64,000 bases of DNA from Alisma plantago-aquatica (Eukaryota; Streptophyta; Magnoliopsida; Alismatales; Alismataceae). The stretch is from the NCBI GenBank assembly GCA_963693085.1, contig OY856412.1, positions 345,016,957 through 345,080,956 on the forward strand. Reading direction: 5' to 3'. Shown here piece by piece: positions 1 through 12,344 of this stretch. The position numbers and the translations under genes are program-made. A model generated the notes under the pieces. It worked only from the letters and a program-made list of their open reading frames with translations. It searched no databases and was not told where the DNA came from. How positions within the stretch are numbered: position 1 is the first letter of the stretch; each line of letters begins with the position of its first letter.

Positions 1-243
1 TGACGCTTCATTATACCTCCGTACGTCGCACAACGACACGTCCACCGTGACACGAAAAACCACCATGACCCCCTACTCGGTCTTTTTTGGATAAGATTAG
101 ATGCCCCAACCTTCATTTTTTTTCACTCCCTTTTGTTTCACCCTATTTTCCCTCTTATCCGCGCCCTCCAACAACCTGTTCCCCTTCTTCCTTCCCCCTC
201 AGCTCCATGACGGCATTGTCAGTCCCAAGCATTTGGGGTTTCT
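1..243. other. Left-edge sequence, unrecognised
   Basis: Pyrimidine-rich, non-coding sequence with no recognisable gene. It is single copy within the window and ends where the first tandem unit begins. It may belong to an LTR that extends beyond the window, but I see no terminus. Confidence 0.4.
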
Positions 244-3200
244 ATCATCATCTTCTATCAAGAGCATATGAGCCCATTGCCAGCTCTTGGATTTGCTCTG
301 GACTCGGGCGGTCTGTTCTCAAACCTCCCTTGGCTGCGACTGCAAATTCACACCTCCTCCAGTGGTCGGGCCATGAGGAAGTAAAAAGAGGTCTGGTTGT
401 TGGATTCAAATCCAATTGTGTGCACCCCCCCTCTGGTGGGTTGGTCCGGGTCAAGGACTTGGAAGGTACTACAAAGCATGGGGAAATAGATCGCTGGATG
501 ATGGGTCAGCGACTGCCACAGACCACGTGTAAATGTAATGTCCCCTCCTTCTCTGTATGTTCTCAAAGAAAATTCTTGTAAAAATCATAGCTTCTAAATC
601 GCTCATTCAAAATGCATTAAATTTTTATCAAATTCCTCAGCCCGATAAGATCTACATTATGGACTTAGTTATACATTCTTCCTCCATCATTGGCTTTCCT
701 AATTTACTAACGATGCTATCTTAAGTCATATTGAATACTATAAATGTAGGTTCATGATGACATTTTGAATCTTTGATGCACATCTTCCATCCTAATATCA
801 ATTATGTATCTTTTACACACTTTTGATCATAATGAAAGCCCTAGTTACCCTTTTCACACTTTTGATAACCTAAATGCACATATTTGACTTATTTTGAATA
901 CTAGTATGGGCTCTGTCGTAAATAGCTAATCTTTCATCTTAATATTATCAATGCTTAACCAACCTTGAAGTTAGTATCATGTACCTCTCCATGACACAAT
1001 ATCACCGGATGTTTCCTCTATTTCTCTTGCCTTGGCCTATATGGCTTGTTATGCATGAATGTACACCTTTATAACGATGCCTTATTATACTTGATTCAAA
1101 TGATAACTTTAACCTTTTAGTGCTTCATACTATTTTGGATCACTAAAGTTTGTAATCTTGTGATACCTTTTGACCTAAATGCATAAAATTAGTCCTCTTT
1201 TACTATAATGATTTTTTTTATCTTAAAGCCAACCATTTATGACCTTATTTGATGATAAGTATCTTGCATTGTGTTTCTTGGGCCTTGATTATTATGGAGA
1301 TCCAATTATGTTCTCTTCCCCTTTCAAATTAGAGATGCTTCAAATCTTTGTGACCCCTTTGAGTGGATGGCCCACCTAGGTCGTAGTATTGAACCCCAAT
1401 GCTATAAGTAATATAAATTGGAATGTTAAATGTAATGATGAATCCTATAATATAAACTTAGGTGACCATCCACCTATCCTTGATACATGATAATTGTAGC
1501 ATGATGTGGAATATTATCACACTAACAAACTCAATTAGGGTTGAAACCCATGAGCTTTTACCAAAACCTTGTGCAATAATACTACCCACAAGTGGACGTG
1601 TCTTATCGCAGTATAGTTGAGGATCGAATCCCAAGAGACAATGTTTTTAAAAATCCTTGTTAGTCAAATCTAGCTCAAGTAAGATTAATATTTAGAACGA
1701 TTGATTGATTTGAGGTTAATAAAACTATGTGCAAGAAAGTAAAAAGTAGAATTTAAGTTGATCTAGATTAACGACATGGGATCACTGGGGTGGTCTCGGG
1801 TTTTGCCACCACTGCATATGCAAACACATCCAAACACATAACATCCAGGCAAGATCTAACTATTCAAATAGAGATGTTGCAAAACCCCCCATACGGGTAT
1901 TAGGTTTGTGTAAGCATCACCTTAGGCATCAGATATCTCGTCACCATCCAGATCACATACTTACGACTCTGAAGATACAAAATCCAACTGAAGTTGTGGC
2001 CCTCCCTGAGGGATTTTTAGGCACACAGAAGCATCATCGTAGGCTAGATGTCTCGTCCCCTCACAGATCATACACTTACGACCTCAAGGAATCTCATTCT
2101 ATTTCTAATTTGGGAGTCAGCCACGTTAGTCGACATTCTATCCAACATATTGAAGTTCTCATAACATAGGAGAGAACACGATACAATCAAACATCGGCGA
2201 ATAACAGCGAAATGAAAAGTTATAAACATTGCCTTGGGATGTTAAAATGAAAAGACAGGGAAGCATGGGCAGTGGGGCTAGTCCCTGCACCCCAGCGAAA
2301 AGGAACTACATGCTCATGATGGGAGAAACAAGAAGAACAATAGAGAGGGAATATTCTGCCATGAGCATGATGTAGAAGGTAGTCGCAACTCGGTGAAGAT
2401 GATGCGGTCTTCTACGTCATTTCAAAGGAGATTTGAACGAGAAGGAAGAACCACCACGACAGAACAGGCAACCCTTCTTCTCCTCCTTCATTTCCCATCT
2501 TGACCCTCTTACTTGTAGCAAAAGGAGTAGCAGGTGGAGTAACAATGGTGTGGATGTGAATGTATTTGGATTGAACCTTGTGTTTGGGTATCCTGGAGGA
2601 TTCCCAGATCCGATCCCCCCAAATGAGGACCCTTGTGGTTCTATTTATAGGCACTGGTCAGGTCCTCACGTTTTTTGCATGAGTGCTCTTCACACGGTTT
2701 GGAGCAAATGGTCTTCATGAACAATTTGGAAACCGAGAGGCTCCTAACGGTCTTGAGATCAGGTGTCGCCAAATGGTCTTGGGGACCTATGGCCTCCAAA
2801 CGGTCTTGAGATGCAAACAGTCGTAGAGACCGATGGGTTTGGAATTCACATCCAGACGGTCTTATAAACTTATTAGACTGACCAAACGATCTTGAGGATC
2901 GCTTGTCATCAAATGGTCTTCAGAATCCCCCCGTCCAAACGGTCTTCATCGTTCAAATGGTCTTGGCTCCAAACGGTCTTGCTTCTGCGGTCTTGCGTGA
3001 TTGCGTCCAAACAGTCTTCGTTATCCAAGCGGTCTTCTACGTCTTAACGGTTTGGAGATGCAAACTATCTTGAAGACCGATGAGTTCCAATCGGTCTTGA
3101 CACCGATTACTGCTTAATGGTTTGTGCCTCTCACGGTCTCGCTCGTCCGAACGGTCTCGTGGTCTACTGGTCTAACAGTCTTGAGATCGTGCGCTGCCAA

Positions 3201-3411
3201 ACAGTCTTGTATCCATTCAGTTTGGAGACTGTTTGCTTCTTTGTGGTCTTGAGACCGTTTTATCAAGACTGGTTGACCAAATCGAATGGGCAAACTATTC
3301 GGTAAAGACCAATTGATCAAACCATTTGGTCAAGACCGATTGATCAGGGTCAAGGTTGGGAGGATCTTGAGTGAAGGTGAGTTCTAGTTGATGGTTGAAC
3401 CTCATCATGAT
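244..3411. repeat. Tandem unit 1 (flank plus truncated A-type LTR)
   Basis: First of three tandem copies of a segment of about 3.17 kb. It starts at the ATCATCATCTTCTATCAAGAG motif and ends in ACCTCATCATGAT, where the next copy starts directly. The first ~1.26 kb is the sequence flanking element A on its low-coordinate side. The rest is an element-A LTR lacking its last ~155 bp. The ORFs in it are short, are not shared intact by all copies, and match no family I recognise. Units 1 and 2 look more alike than either does to unit 3. Confidence 0.85.
1502..3411 (-). mobile_element. Truncated LTR of element-A family in tandem unit 1
   Basis: It begins TGATGTGGAATATT, directly after TAGCA, exactly as the 3' LTR of element A does at 10279. 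It carries the same minus-strand TATA box (TATAAATAG, near 2639-2647) and the same array of AAACGGTCTT-type motifs (about 2690-3350). It stops at the tandem junction, so the 5' end of the LTR (minus sense) is missing. There is no internal region, PBS or coding part. It is a by-product of segmental duplication rather than an independent insertion. Confidence 0.85.
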
Positions 3412-3782
3412 ATCATCATCTCCTATCAAGAGCATATGAGCCCATTGCCAACCCTAGTTTTTGCTCTGGACTTGGGCGGTCTGTTCTCAAACCTCCCATG
3501 GTCGTGACTGAAAATTCACACCTCCTCTAGTGGGCGGGCCATGAGGAAGGAAAAGAGGTCTGGTTGTTGTATTCAAATCCAATTGTGTGCACCCCCTCCT
3601 CCTCTCGTGGGTTGGTCGGGGTCAAGGACTTGGAAGCTACTACAAAGCATGGGGAAATAGATCACTGGATGATGGGTCGGTGAGTGCCATGGACCACGTG
3701 TAAATGTAAGTCCCCCCTCCTTCTCCATAAGTTCTCAAAGCAAATTCTTGTAAAAACCATAGGTCCTAAATCACTCATTCAA

Positions 3783-3914
3783 AATGCGTTAATTTTTTAT
3801 CAAATTCCTCAACCTGATAAGATCTACATTATGGATTTGGTTATACATTCTACCTCCATCAGTGGCTTTTCTAATTTACTAATGATGCTATCTTTGGTCA
3901 TGTTGAATACTATA
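3783..3914. repeat. 132-bp direct repeat, left copy
   Basis: The segment from ATGCGTTAATTTTTTATC to TTGAATACTATAA recurs at about 6194-6326 with a few substitutions. The two copies flank the composite insertion. This is far too long for a TSD and suggests a duplication made when the foreign DNA was joined in. Confidence 0.75.
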
Positions 3915-4688
3915 ATGGCCCCACAAACCACCACTAGCCTTAACTGTGCACTTTATCCACACTCATGCGCAAGCCAGGATAAACTTCTTGATTGGTCACC
4001 CATCCTAGTACTACTCCAAGTCGAGCATGCTTAACTATGGAGTTCTTTAGTGATGGGCTCCCAGAAAAGGAGGTCCACCTTGGTGATATGGGTAGTTCAA
4101 TCATTCCTTTTAAGATCATTTTATGTGAGGCCTTAAATCTTGAGATGTTACAATCTCACCCACTTAGACTCTTGACGTCCTCGTCATGTATCAACTATAT
4201 GACCTCATAATCTGACCCTATTTCAGTGCAGACCCACAATGGCCCATTGACACCCAACTATGAATCACAAAATACCATCGCAAGGGTGGCTACGTCAACC
4301 ATGGACATCTCTTCCTGCATGCCTGGACTACACGACTCAAGACTAGCATGACACATGCCCAGCGGGCCCCACCTACTGGAGGGGTTATGGCTCTGATACC
4401 ATTTGTAATTCTCGGTCCCACCACCCAAAGCTCTAGTAGAGTTTCAGTAATGACGATTGGACCCACAGACCACCACTAGCCTTAACTTTGCACTTTATCC
4501 ATGCACAAGCTAGGATAAACTTCCCGACTGGTCACCTATCCTAGTACTACTCCAAGTCAAGCACGCTTAACTATGGAGTTCTTTACTGATGGGTTCCCAG
4601 AAAAGGAGGTGCACCTTGGTGATATGAGTAGTCCAATCATTCCTTTTAAGATCATTTAATCTGAGACCTCAAAAACTGGGATGTTATA
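3915..4688 (-). mobile_element. Cassandra TRIM, copy 1
   Basis: Non-coding terminal-repeat retrotransposon in miniature. The right repeat (4404-4688) is the 5' LTR in minus sense and the left repeat (3915-4152) the 3' LTR, which lacks its last ~50 bp. Both carry, on the minus strand, a segment matching plant 5S rRNA around its internal promoter (AGTTAAGCGTGCTT then GTAGTACTAGGATRGGTGACC). A PBS for initiator tRNA-Met (TGGTATCAGAGC) lies at 4391-4402. A polypurine tract (AAGTGGGTGAGAT) abuts the 3' LTR at 4153-4165. Cassandra elements are known to carry 5S sequence in their LTRs and to encode no protein. Confidence 0.85.
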
Positions 4689-6193
4689 ATTTCAGATCTT
4701 ATTATGAAGGTTTTGGTATTCAACATGCAAAGATAGTTCCAAGAACCCTAAAACATAATGGTTTAGCTGAAAGGATGAATAGAACTACTATGGAAAAATT
4801 CAGATGCATGATGAAGAATGCCAAATAAACTAAGGTGTTCTGAACGAAGGCTATGAATATTGCTTTCTACTTGATTAATAGGTCACCATCTTTTCTTTTG
4901 GAGTTTTATACTCTAGAGAGTGTGTGCGTAGGAAGCCAACTTCTTACTCTCACCTTAAGAGTATTTGGAAGAAAGGTATTTGCACATGTTACTGAGGAGT
5001 AGAGGCAAAAACATGATGAAATATCTACTCCCTGTATTTTTCTTGGTTATGGTGATGAGTAGTTTGGATACCAGCTTTGAGAACCTAAAAAGAAGAAGAT
5101 GAACAGGTACAGAGATGTGATTCTTCTTTTAGGATCTGATGCATTTAATGTTGTGAATATAGAAACTATAAAGTTTGTCGATGATTTTATGATTAATAAA
5201 CCAATTCCCCCTTCAATCTAATAGAATGCTATTGTAGAGAACATTGAGGATGATGAAACAATGATGTGATGGAGGTTGATCTTAGTGCAAATGATGGCTA
5301 CTAAGTAGGGTGAACAACCCCAACATGTAGATACAATAGAGCCACAATTGAGAAGTTCTACTAGAGAGAAACATGCGTCTACTAGATATTCTGATTCAAA
5401 ATGGTCATTGATCAAAAAAGAGGAGGATTCATAACTCTATGAGGAAGCAAAGTATCATTGGGGAAAAATGATAAGTGGTTGCATGTAATGCAAGATGAGA
5501 TGGACTCAATGAAGAAAAATGATACCTATGAGTTATGCAAGCTTCCTGGAGGTAGAAAAGCCTTAAAGAACAAGTCGGTCTTCAAGATGAAGAAGTATGG
5601 TAACGAAAACATTGTGAGATACAAAGCCAAACTCATGGTGAAAGGATTTGGGGAAAAATAAGTGATTATTATTGATGAGATATTTTCTCTAATGGTAAAA
5701 GTACCTTCCATCAACACAATTTTAGGATTCTCAGCTAATTAAGCCTTGATATTGAGCAACTTGATGTGTAGACAACCTTCCTCCATGGCGAGCTAGAGGG
5801 AATGATCTATATACGGAAACCTGAAGGATTTACATTGAAAGAAAAAGAACACATTTTTTGCATGTTGAAGAAAAGTCTCTATGGATTGAGACAAGCACCT
5901 AAGAAGTGGTAGAAAAAGTTTGATTATTTAGTGCCAAAGAAAAGTTACCAAGCAGTGAAACAAGCACCTCATGGTATTTGGGAAAAAATAAGAGATTTTT
6001 ATGGTTGAGATATTTTCTCTAATGGTAAAAGTTCCTTCCACCCACACAGTTTTAGGATTGTAAACTACTTAAGCCATGATATTAATCAACTTGATGTGTG
6101 GACAACCTTCCTCCATAGTGAGATAGAGTAATCAACCTGAAGGATTTGCATTCAAAAGAAAAGAACACATTTTTTGTATATTGAAGAAAAGGA
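4689..6193 (+). pseudogene. Decayed Ty1/copia integrase-RT fragment
   Basis: Translation gives copia integrase (HNGLAERMNRTTMEKFRCMM, around 4760-4815), the linker, and then reverse transcriptase (WLHVMQDEMDSMKKNDTYEL, 5473-5532; KKSLYGLRQAP near 5870-5905). Many stops interrupt it. It starts in mid-integrase right against the Cassandra end. About 240 bp of RT sequence (roughly 5645-5900) is repeated in diverged form at 5965-6190 before the unit sequence resumes. No gag or LTRs are attached, so it is a dead fragment. Confidence 0.8.
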
Positions 6194-6326
6194 TCTATGC
6201 GTTAATTTTTTTATCAAATTCCTCAACCTGATAAGATCTACATTGTGGATTTGGTTATACATTCTACCTCCATCATTGGCTTTTCTAATTTACTAATGAT
6301 GCTATCTTTGGTCATGTTGAATATTA
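6194..6326. repeat. 132-bp direct repeat, right copy
   Basis: Second copy of 3783-3914. From here the normal tandem-unit sequence continues without break, so this copy appears to be in its native context. Confidence 0.75.
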
Positions 6327-7088
6327 TAAATGTAGGTTCATGATGACATTTTGAATCATTGATGCACATCTTCCATCCTAATATCAATTCTGTATCTTTT
6401 ACACACTTTTGATCATAATGAAAGCCCTAGTTACCCTTTTCACACTTTTGATAACCTAAATGCACATATTTGACTTATTTTGAATACTAGTATGGGCTCT
6501 GTCGTAAATAGCTAATCTTTCATATTAATATTACCAATGCTTAACCAACCTTGAAGTTAGTATCATGTACCTCTCCATGACACAATATCACTGGATGTTT
6601 CCTCTATTTCTCTTGCCTTTGCCTATATGGCTTGTTATGCATGAATGTACACCTTTATAACGATGCCTTATTATACTTGATTCAAATGATAACTTTAACC
6701 TTTTAGTGCTTCATACTATTTTGGATCACTAAAGTTTGTAATCTTGTGATACCTTTTGACCTAAATGCATAAAATTAGTCCTCTTTTACTATAATGATTT
6801 TTTTTTATCTTAAAGCCAACCATTTATGACCTTATTTGATGATAAGTATCTTGCATTGTGTTTCTTGGGCCTTGATTATTATGGAGATCCAATTATGTTC
6901 TCTTCCCCTTTCAAATTAGAGATGCTTCAAATCTTTGTGACCCCTTTGAGTGGATGGCCCACCTAGGTCGTAGTATTGAACCCCAATGCTATAAGTAATA
7001 TAAATTGGAATGTTAAATGTAATGATGAATCTTATAATATAAACTTAGGCGACCATCCACCTATCCTTGATACATGATAATTGTAGCA

Positions 7089-9014
7089 TGATGTGGAATA
7101 TTATCACACTAACAAACTCATTAGGGTTGAAACCCATGAGCTTTTACCAAAACCTTGTGCAATAATACTACCCGCAAGTGGACGTGTCTTATCGCAGTAT
7201 AGTTGAGGATCGAATCCCAAGAGACAATGTTTTTAAGAATCCTTGTTAGTCAAATCTAGCTCAAGTAAGACTAATATTTAGAACGATTGATTGATTTGAG
7301 GTTAATAAAACTAAGTGCAAGAAAGTAAATAGTAGAATTTAAGTTGATCTTGATTAGTGACATGGGATCACTGGGGTGGTCTCGGGTTTCGCCACCACTG
7401 CATATGCAAACACATCCAAACACATAACATCCAGGCAAGATCTAACTATTCAAATAGAGATGCTGCAAAACCCCCCATACGGGTATTAGGTTTGCGTAAG
7501 CATCACCTTAGGCATCAGATATCTCGTTACCATCCAGATCACATACTTACGACTCTGAAGATACAAAATCCAACTGAAGTTGTGGCCCTCCCTGAGGGAT
7601 GTTTAGGCACACAGAAGCATCATCGTAGGCTAGATGTGTCGTCCCCTCACAGATCATACACTTACGACATCAAGGAATCCCATTCTATTTCTAATTTGGG
7701 AGTCAGCCACGTTAGTCGACATTCTATCCAACATATTGAAGTTCTCACAACATAGGAAAGAAAAAGATACAAGCAAACATCGGCGATTAACAACGATATG
7801 AAAATATATAAACATTTCCTTGGGATGTTAAAATGAAAAGACATGGAAGCATGGGCAGCGGGGCTAGTCCCTGCACCCCAGCAAAAAGGAACTACTTGCT
7901 CATGATGGGAGAAATAAGAAGAACAATAGAGAGGGAAGATTCTGCCATGAGCATGATGTAGAAGGTAGTCGCAACTCGGTGAAGATGATGTGGTCTTCTA
8001 TGTCGTGTCAGAGGAGATTTGAACGAGAAGGAAGAACCACCACGACAGAACAGGCAGCCCTTCTTCTCCTCCTTCATTTCCCATCTTGACCCTCTTACTT
8101 GCAGCAAAAGGAGTAGCAGGTGGAGTAACAATGGCGTGGATGTGAATGTATTTGGATTGAACCTTGTGTTTGGGTATCCTGGCAGATTCCCAGATCCGAT
8201 CCCCCCAAATGAGGACCCTTGTGGTTCTATTTATAGGCACTGGTCAGGTCCTCACGTTTTTGGCATGAGTGCTCTTCACACGGTTTGGAGCAAATGGTCT
8301 TCATGAACGGTTTGGAAACTGAGAGTCTCCTAACGGTCTTGAGATCAGGTGTCGCCAAATGGTCTTGGGGAACTATGGCCTCCAAATGCTCTTGAGATGC
8401 AAACAGTCGTAGAGACCGATGGGTTTGGAATTCACATCCATACGGTCTTAGAAACTTATTAGACTGACCAAACGATCTTGAGGATCGCTTGTCATCAAAT
8501 GGTCTTTAGCATCCCTCCGTCCAAACGGTCTTCATCGTCCAAATGGTCTTGGCTCCAAACGATCTTGGCTCCAAACGATCTTGCTTCTGCGGTCTTACGT
8601 GATTGCGTCCAAACAGTCTTCGTTATCCAAGCGGTCTTCTACGTCTTAACGGTTTGGAGATGCAAACTATCTTGAAGACCGATGAGTTCCAATCGGTCTG
8701 GACCCTGATTACTGCTTAATGGTTTGTGCCTCTCACAGTCTCGCTCGTCCGAACGGTCTCGTGGTCTACTGGTCTAACAGTCTTGAGATCGTGCGCTGCC
8801 AAATGGTCTTGGTATCCATTCAGTTTGGAGACCGTTTTCTTCTTTGTGGTCTTGAGACCATTTTATCAAGACCGGTTGACCAAATCGAATGGGCAAACTA
8901 TTCGGTAAAGACCAATTGATCAAACTGTTTGGTCAAGACTGATTGATCAACGTCACGGTTGGGAGGATCTTGAGTGCAGGTGAGTTCTAGTTGATGGTTG
9001 AACCTCATCATTAT
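7089..9014 (-). mobile_element. Truncated LTR of element-A family in tandem unit 2
   Basis: Same structure as in unit 1: TAGCA then TGATGTGGAATATT, a minus-strand TATA box at 8227-8235, a motif array at about 8278-8950, and an end at the ATCAT-rich tandem junction. No coding part. Confidence 0.85.
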
Positions 9015-12000
9015 ATCATCATCTCCTATCAAGAGCATATGAGCCCATTGCCAACCCTAGTTTTTGCTCTGGACATGGGCGGTCTGTTCTCAAACCTCCC
9101 ATGGTCGTGACTGAAAATTCACACCTCCTCCAGTGGGTGGGCCATGAGTAAGGAAAAAGAGGTCTGGTTGTTGTGTTCAAATCCAATTGTGTGCACCCCC
9201 TCCTCCTCTCGTGGGTTGGTCGGGGTCAAGGACTTGGAAGCTACTACAAAGCATGGGGAAATAGATCACTGGATGATGGGTCAGCGACTGCCACAGACCA
9301 CGTATAAATGTAAGTCCCCCCTCCTTCTCCATAAGTTCTCAAAGCAAATTCTTGTAAAAACCATAGGTCCTAAATCACTCATTCAAAATGCGTTAATTTT
9401 TTATCAAATTCCTCAACCTGATAAGATCTACATTATGGATTTGGTTATACATTCTACCTCCATCATTGGCTTTTCTAATTTACTAATGATGCTATCTTTG
9501 GTCATGTTGAATACTATAAATGTAGGTTCATGATGACATTTTGAATCTTTGATGCACATCTTCCATCCTAATATCAATTATGTATCTTTTACACACTTTT
9601 GATCATAATGAAAGCCCTAGTTACCCTTCTCACACTTTTGATAACCTAAATGCACATATTTGACTTATTTTGAATACTAGTGTGGGCTCTGTCGTAAATA
9701 GCTAATCTTTCTTCATAATATTACCAACGCTTAAACAACCTTGAAGTTAGTATCATGTACCGCTCCATGACACAATATCACCTGATGTTTCCTCTATTTC
9801 TCTTTCCTTGGCCTATATGGCTTGTTATGCATGAATGTACCCCTTTATAATGATGCCTTATTATACTTGATTCAAATGATAACTTTAACCTTTTAGTGCT
9901 TCATACTATTTTAGATCACTAAAATTTGTAATCTTGTGATACCTTTTAACCTAAATGCCTAAAATTATTCCTCTTTTACTATAACGATGTTTTTAATCTT
10001 AAAGCCAACCATTTATGACCTTATTTGATGATAAGTATCTTGCTCTGCGTTTCTTGGGCCTTGATTATTATGTAGATCCAATTATCTTCTCTTCCCCTTT
10101 CAAATTAGAGATGCTTCAAATCATTGTGACCCCTTTTATATGGATGGCCCACCTAGGTCGTAGTGTTGAACCCCAATGCTATAAGTAATGTAAATTGGAA
10201 TGTTATATGTAATGATGAATCTTATAATATAGACTTAGGCGACCATCCACCTATCCTTGATACATGCTAATTGTAGCATGATGTGGAATATTATCACACT
10301 AACAAACTCAATCAGGGTTGAAACCCGTGAGCTTTTACCAGAACCCTGTGCAATAATACCATCTGCAAGCAGACGAGTCTTATCACAGTATAGTTGAGGA
10401 TCGAATCCCAAGAGACAATGTTTTTAAGAATCGTTGTTAGTCAAATCTATCTCAAGTAAGACTAATATTTAGAATGATTGATTAATTTGAGGTTAATTAA
10501 ACTAAGTGCAAGAAAGTAAAAAGTAGAATTTAAGTTGATCTAGATTAATGATATGGGATGACTGGGGTGGTCTCGGGTTTCACTACCACTGCATATGCAA
10601 ACACATCCAAACACATAACATCTAGCCAAGATCTAACTATTTAAATATAGATGCTGCAAAACCCCCCATATAGGCGTTAGGTTTGCGTAAGCATCACCTT
10701 AGGCATCAGATGTCTCGTCACCATCCATATCACATACTTACAGCTCCTAAGATACAAAATCCAACTAAAGTTCTGACCCTGCCTAAGGGATGCTTAGGCA
10801 CACAGAAGCGTCATGGTAGGCTAGATGTCTCGTCCCCTCACTGATCATACACTTACGACCTCAAGGAATCCCATTCTATTTCTAGTTTGGGAGTCAACCA
10901 CGTTAATTGACATTCTATCCAACATATTGAAGTTATCACAACATATGAAAGAATAAGATAAAAGCAAGCATGTGATCAATATACAAGCAAACATCGACGA
11001 TTAACAACGAAATGAAAAGTTATATACATTGCCTTGGGATATTAAAATGGAAAGACATGGAAGCATGGGCAGCGGTGCTAGTCCCCACACCCGAGTGAAA
11101 AGGAACTACTCTCTCATGATGTGAGAAACAAGCAGAACAATAGAGAGGAAAGATTCTACCATGAGCATGATGTAGACGGTAGTCACAGCTCGGTGAAGAT
11201 GATGCAGTCTTCTACGTCAGTGTCAGAGCAGATTTGGACGAGAAGGATGAACCACCATGGCAGACCGGGCAGCCCTTCTTTTCCTCCTTCTTTTCTCATC
11301 TTGACCTTCTTGCTTGTAGCAAAAGGAGTAGCAAGTGGAGTTAAAATGGCATGGATGTGGATGTATTTGGATTGAACCTTGTGTTTGGGCAGCCTGGTGG
11401 TGTCCCAGATCAGATCCCCGCAAATGAGGACCCTTATGGTTTTATTTATAGGCACTGGTCATTTCCTCACATTTTTGGCATGAGTGCTCTTCACACGGTT
11501 TGGAGTAAATGACCTTCTTGAACAGTTTGGAAACCGAGAGGCTCCTAACGGTCTTGAGATCAGGTGTCACCAAACAGAATTGGGGACCGATGGCCTCCAA
11601 ACGGTCTTGAGATGCAAACGGTCGTAGAGACCGATGGGTTTGGAATTCATGTCCAAATGGTCTTGGAGACCGATTAGACTGCCCAAACGATCTTGAGGAT
11701 CGCTTGTCATCAAACGATCTTTAGCATCCCTCCGTCCAAACGGTCTTCATCATCCAAATGGTCTTGGATCCAAACGATCTTGCTTCTGCGATCTTACGTG
11801 ATTGTGTCCAAACAGTCTTCGTCATCCAAGCGGTCTTCTACATCTTAACAATTTGGAGATGCAAACAGTTTTGAAGACCGATGAGTTCCAATCGGCCTTG
11901 ACACCAATTACTGCTTAACGGTTTGTGCCTCTCGCGGTCTGCTAGTCTAACGGTCTTGAGACCATGCACCGCCAAACAAGGCTTGGTATCCATTCGATTT

Positions 12001-12188
12001 GGAGACCGTTTTCTTCCTTGTGGTCTTGAGACAGTTTTATCAAGACCGATTGACCAGATCAAATGGGCAAACCGTTTGGTAAATACCGATTGATCAAACC
12101 ATTTGGTCAAGACCGATTGATCAGGGTAAAGGTTGGGAGGATCTTGAGTGAAGGTGAGTTCCAGTTGATGGTTGAACCTCATCATGAT
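9015..12188. repeat. Tandem unit 3, overlapping the real 3' LTR of element A
   Basis: Third copy. Here the LTR is not cut at the unit end but continues for another 156 bp to its true terminus at 12344 and into element A. This is therefore probably the ancestral copy from which units 1 and 2 arose. The first 1.26 kb (9015-10271) is the pre-insertion flank and contains no recognisable gene. Confidence 0.85.
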
Positions 12189-12344
12189 CTGCAAAAAATC
12201 AATATAAATCTAGTTAATAATCTTGATAATTGGATCAATTAAGAAATATTGCATTTTGTAAGATTGAGTAGATGAAAGTGAGAGAATTGAGTTGAATTGG
12301 GTCCAAAAAGGCGGCTAAAAATCATGATAAATATGGATTCATCA
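10279..12344 (-). mobile_element. 3' LTR of element A
   Basis: Terminal repeat of 2,066 bp. In minus sense it starts TGATGAATCC and ends in CATCA after TAGCA is removed. A TATA box (TATAAATAA) lies at 11442-11450, and the AAACGGTCTT-type array occupies about 11490-12125. Just inside the element (12345 onward, minus sense) is a CTCGAGGATGAGCAATG-type leader and a weak purine tract, as usual before a 3' LTR of this group. It holds the uninterrupted form of the CACTA target site near 11004-11010. Confidence 0.9.

Larger units (their letters stand above)
3412..9014. repeat. Tandem unit 2, enlarged by a composite insertion
   Basis: Second tandem copy. It would match units 1 and 3 in length (about 3.17 kb) but for 2.4 kb of extra sequence between 3783 and 6326. 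The extra part consists of a Cassandra element, a copia pol fragment and a second copy of 132 bp of the unit. Its right half (6327-9014) repeats the flank and truncated LTR of the other units. Units 1 and 3 lack the insertion, so it came after the first duplication. Confidence 0.85.

Noticed and set aside
4529..4605. 5S rRNA gene
   Set aside because: Only the internal 5S region is present and it is diverged. It lies in paired LTRs with PBS and polypurine tract, as in Cassandra.
7357..7755. 132-aa ORF that recurs at 42515-42913 and in part at 1906-2169
   Set aside because: It lies antisense in the LTR of element A. It recurs because the LTR is repeated, is broken in other copies, and resembles no protein family.
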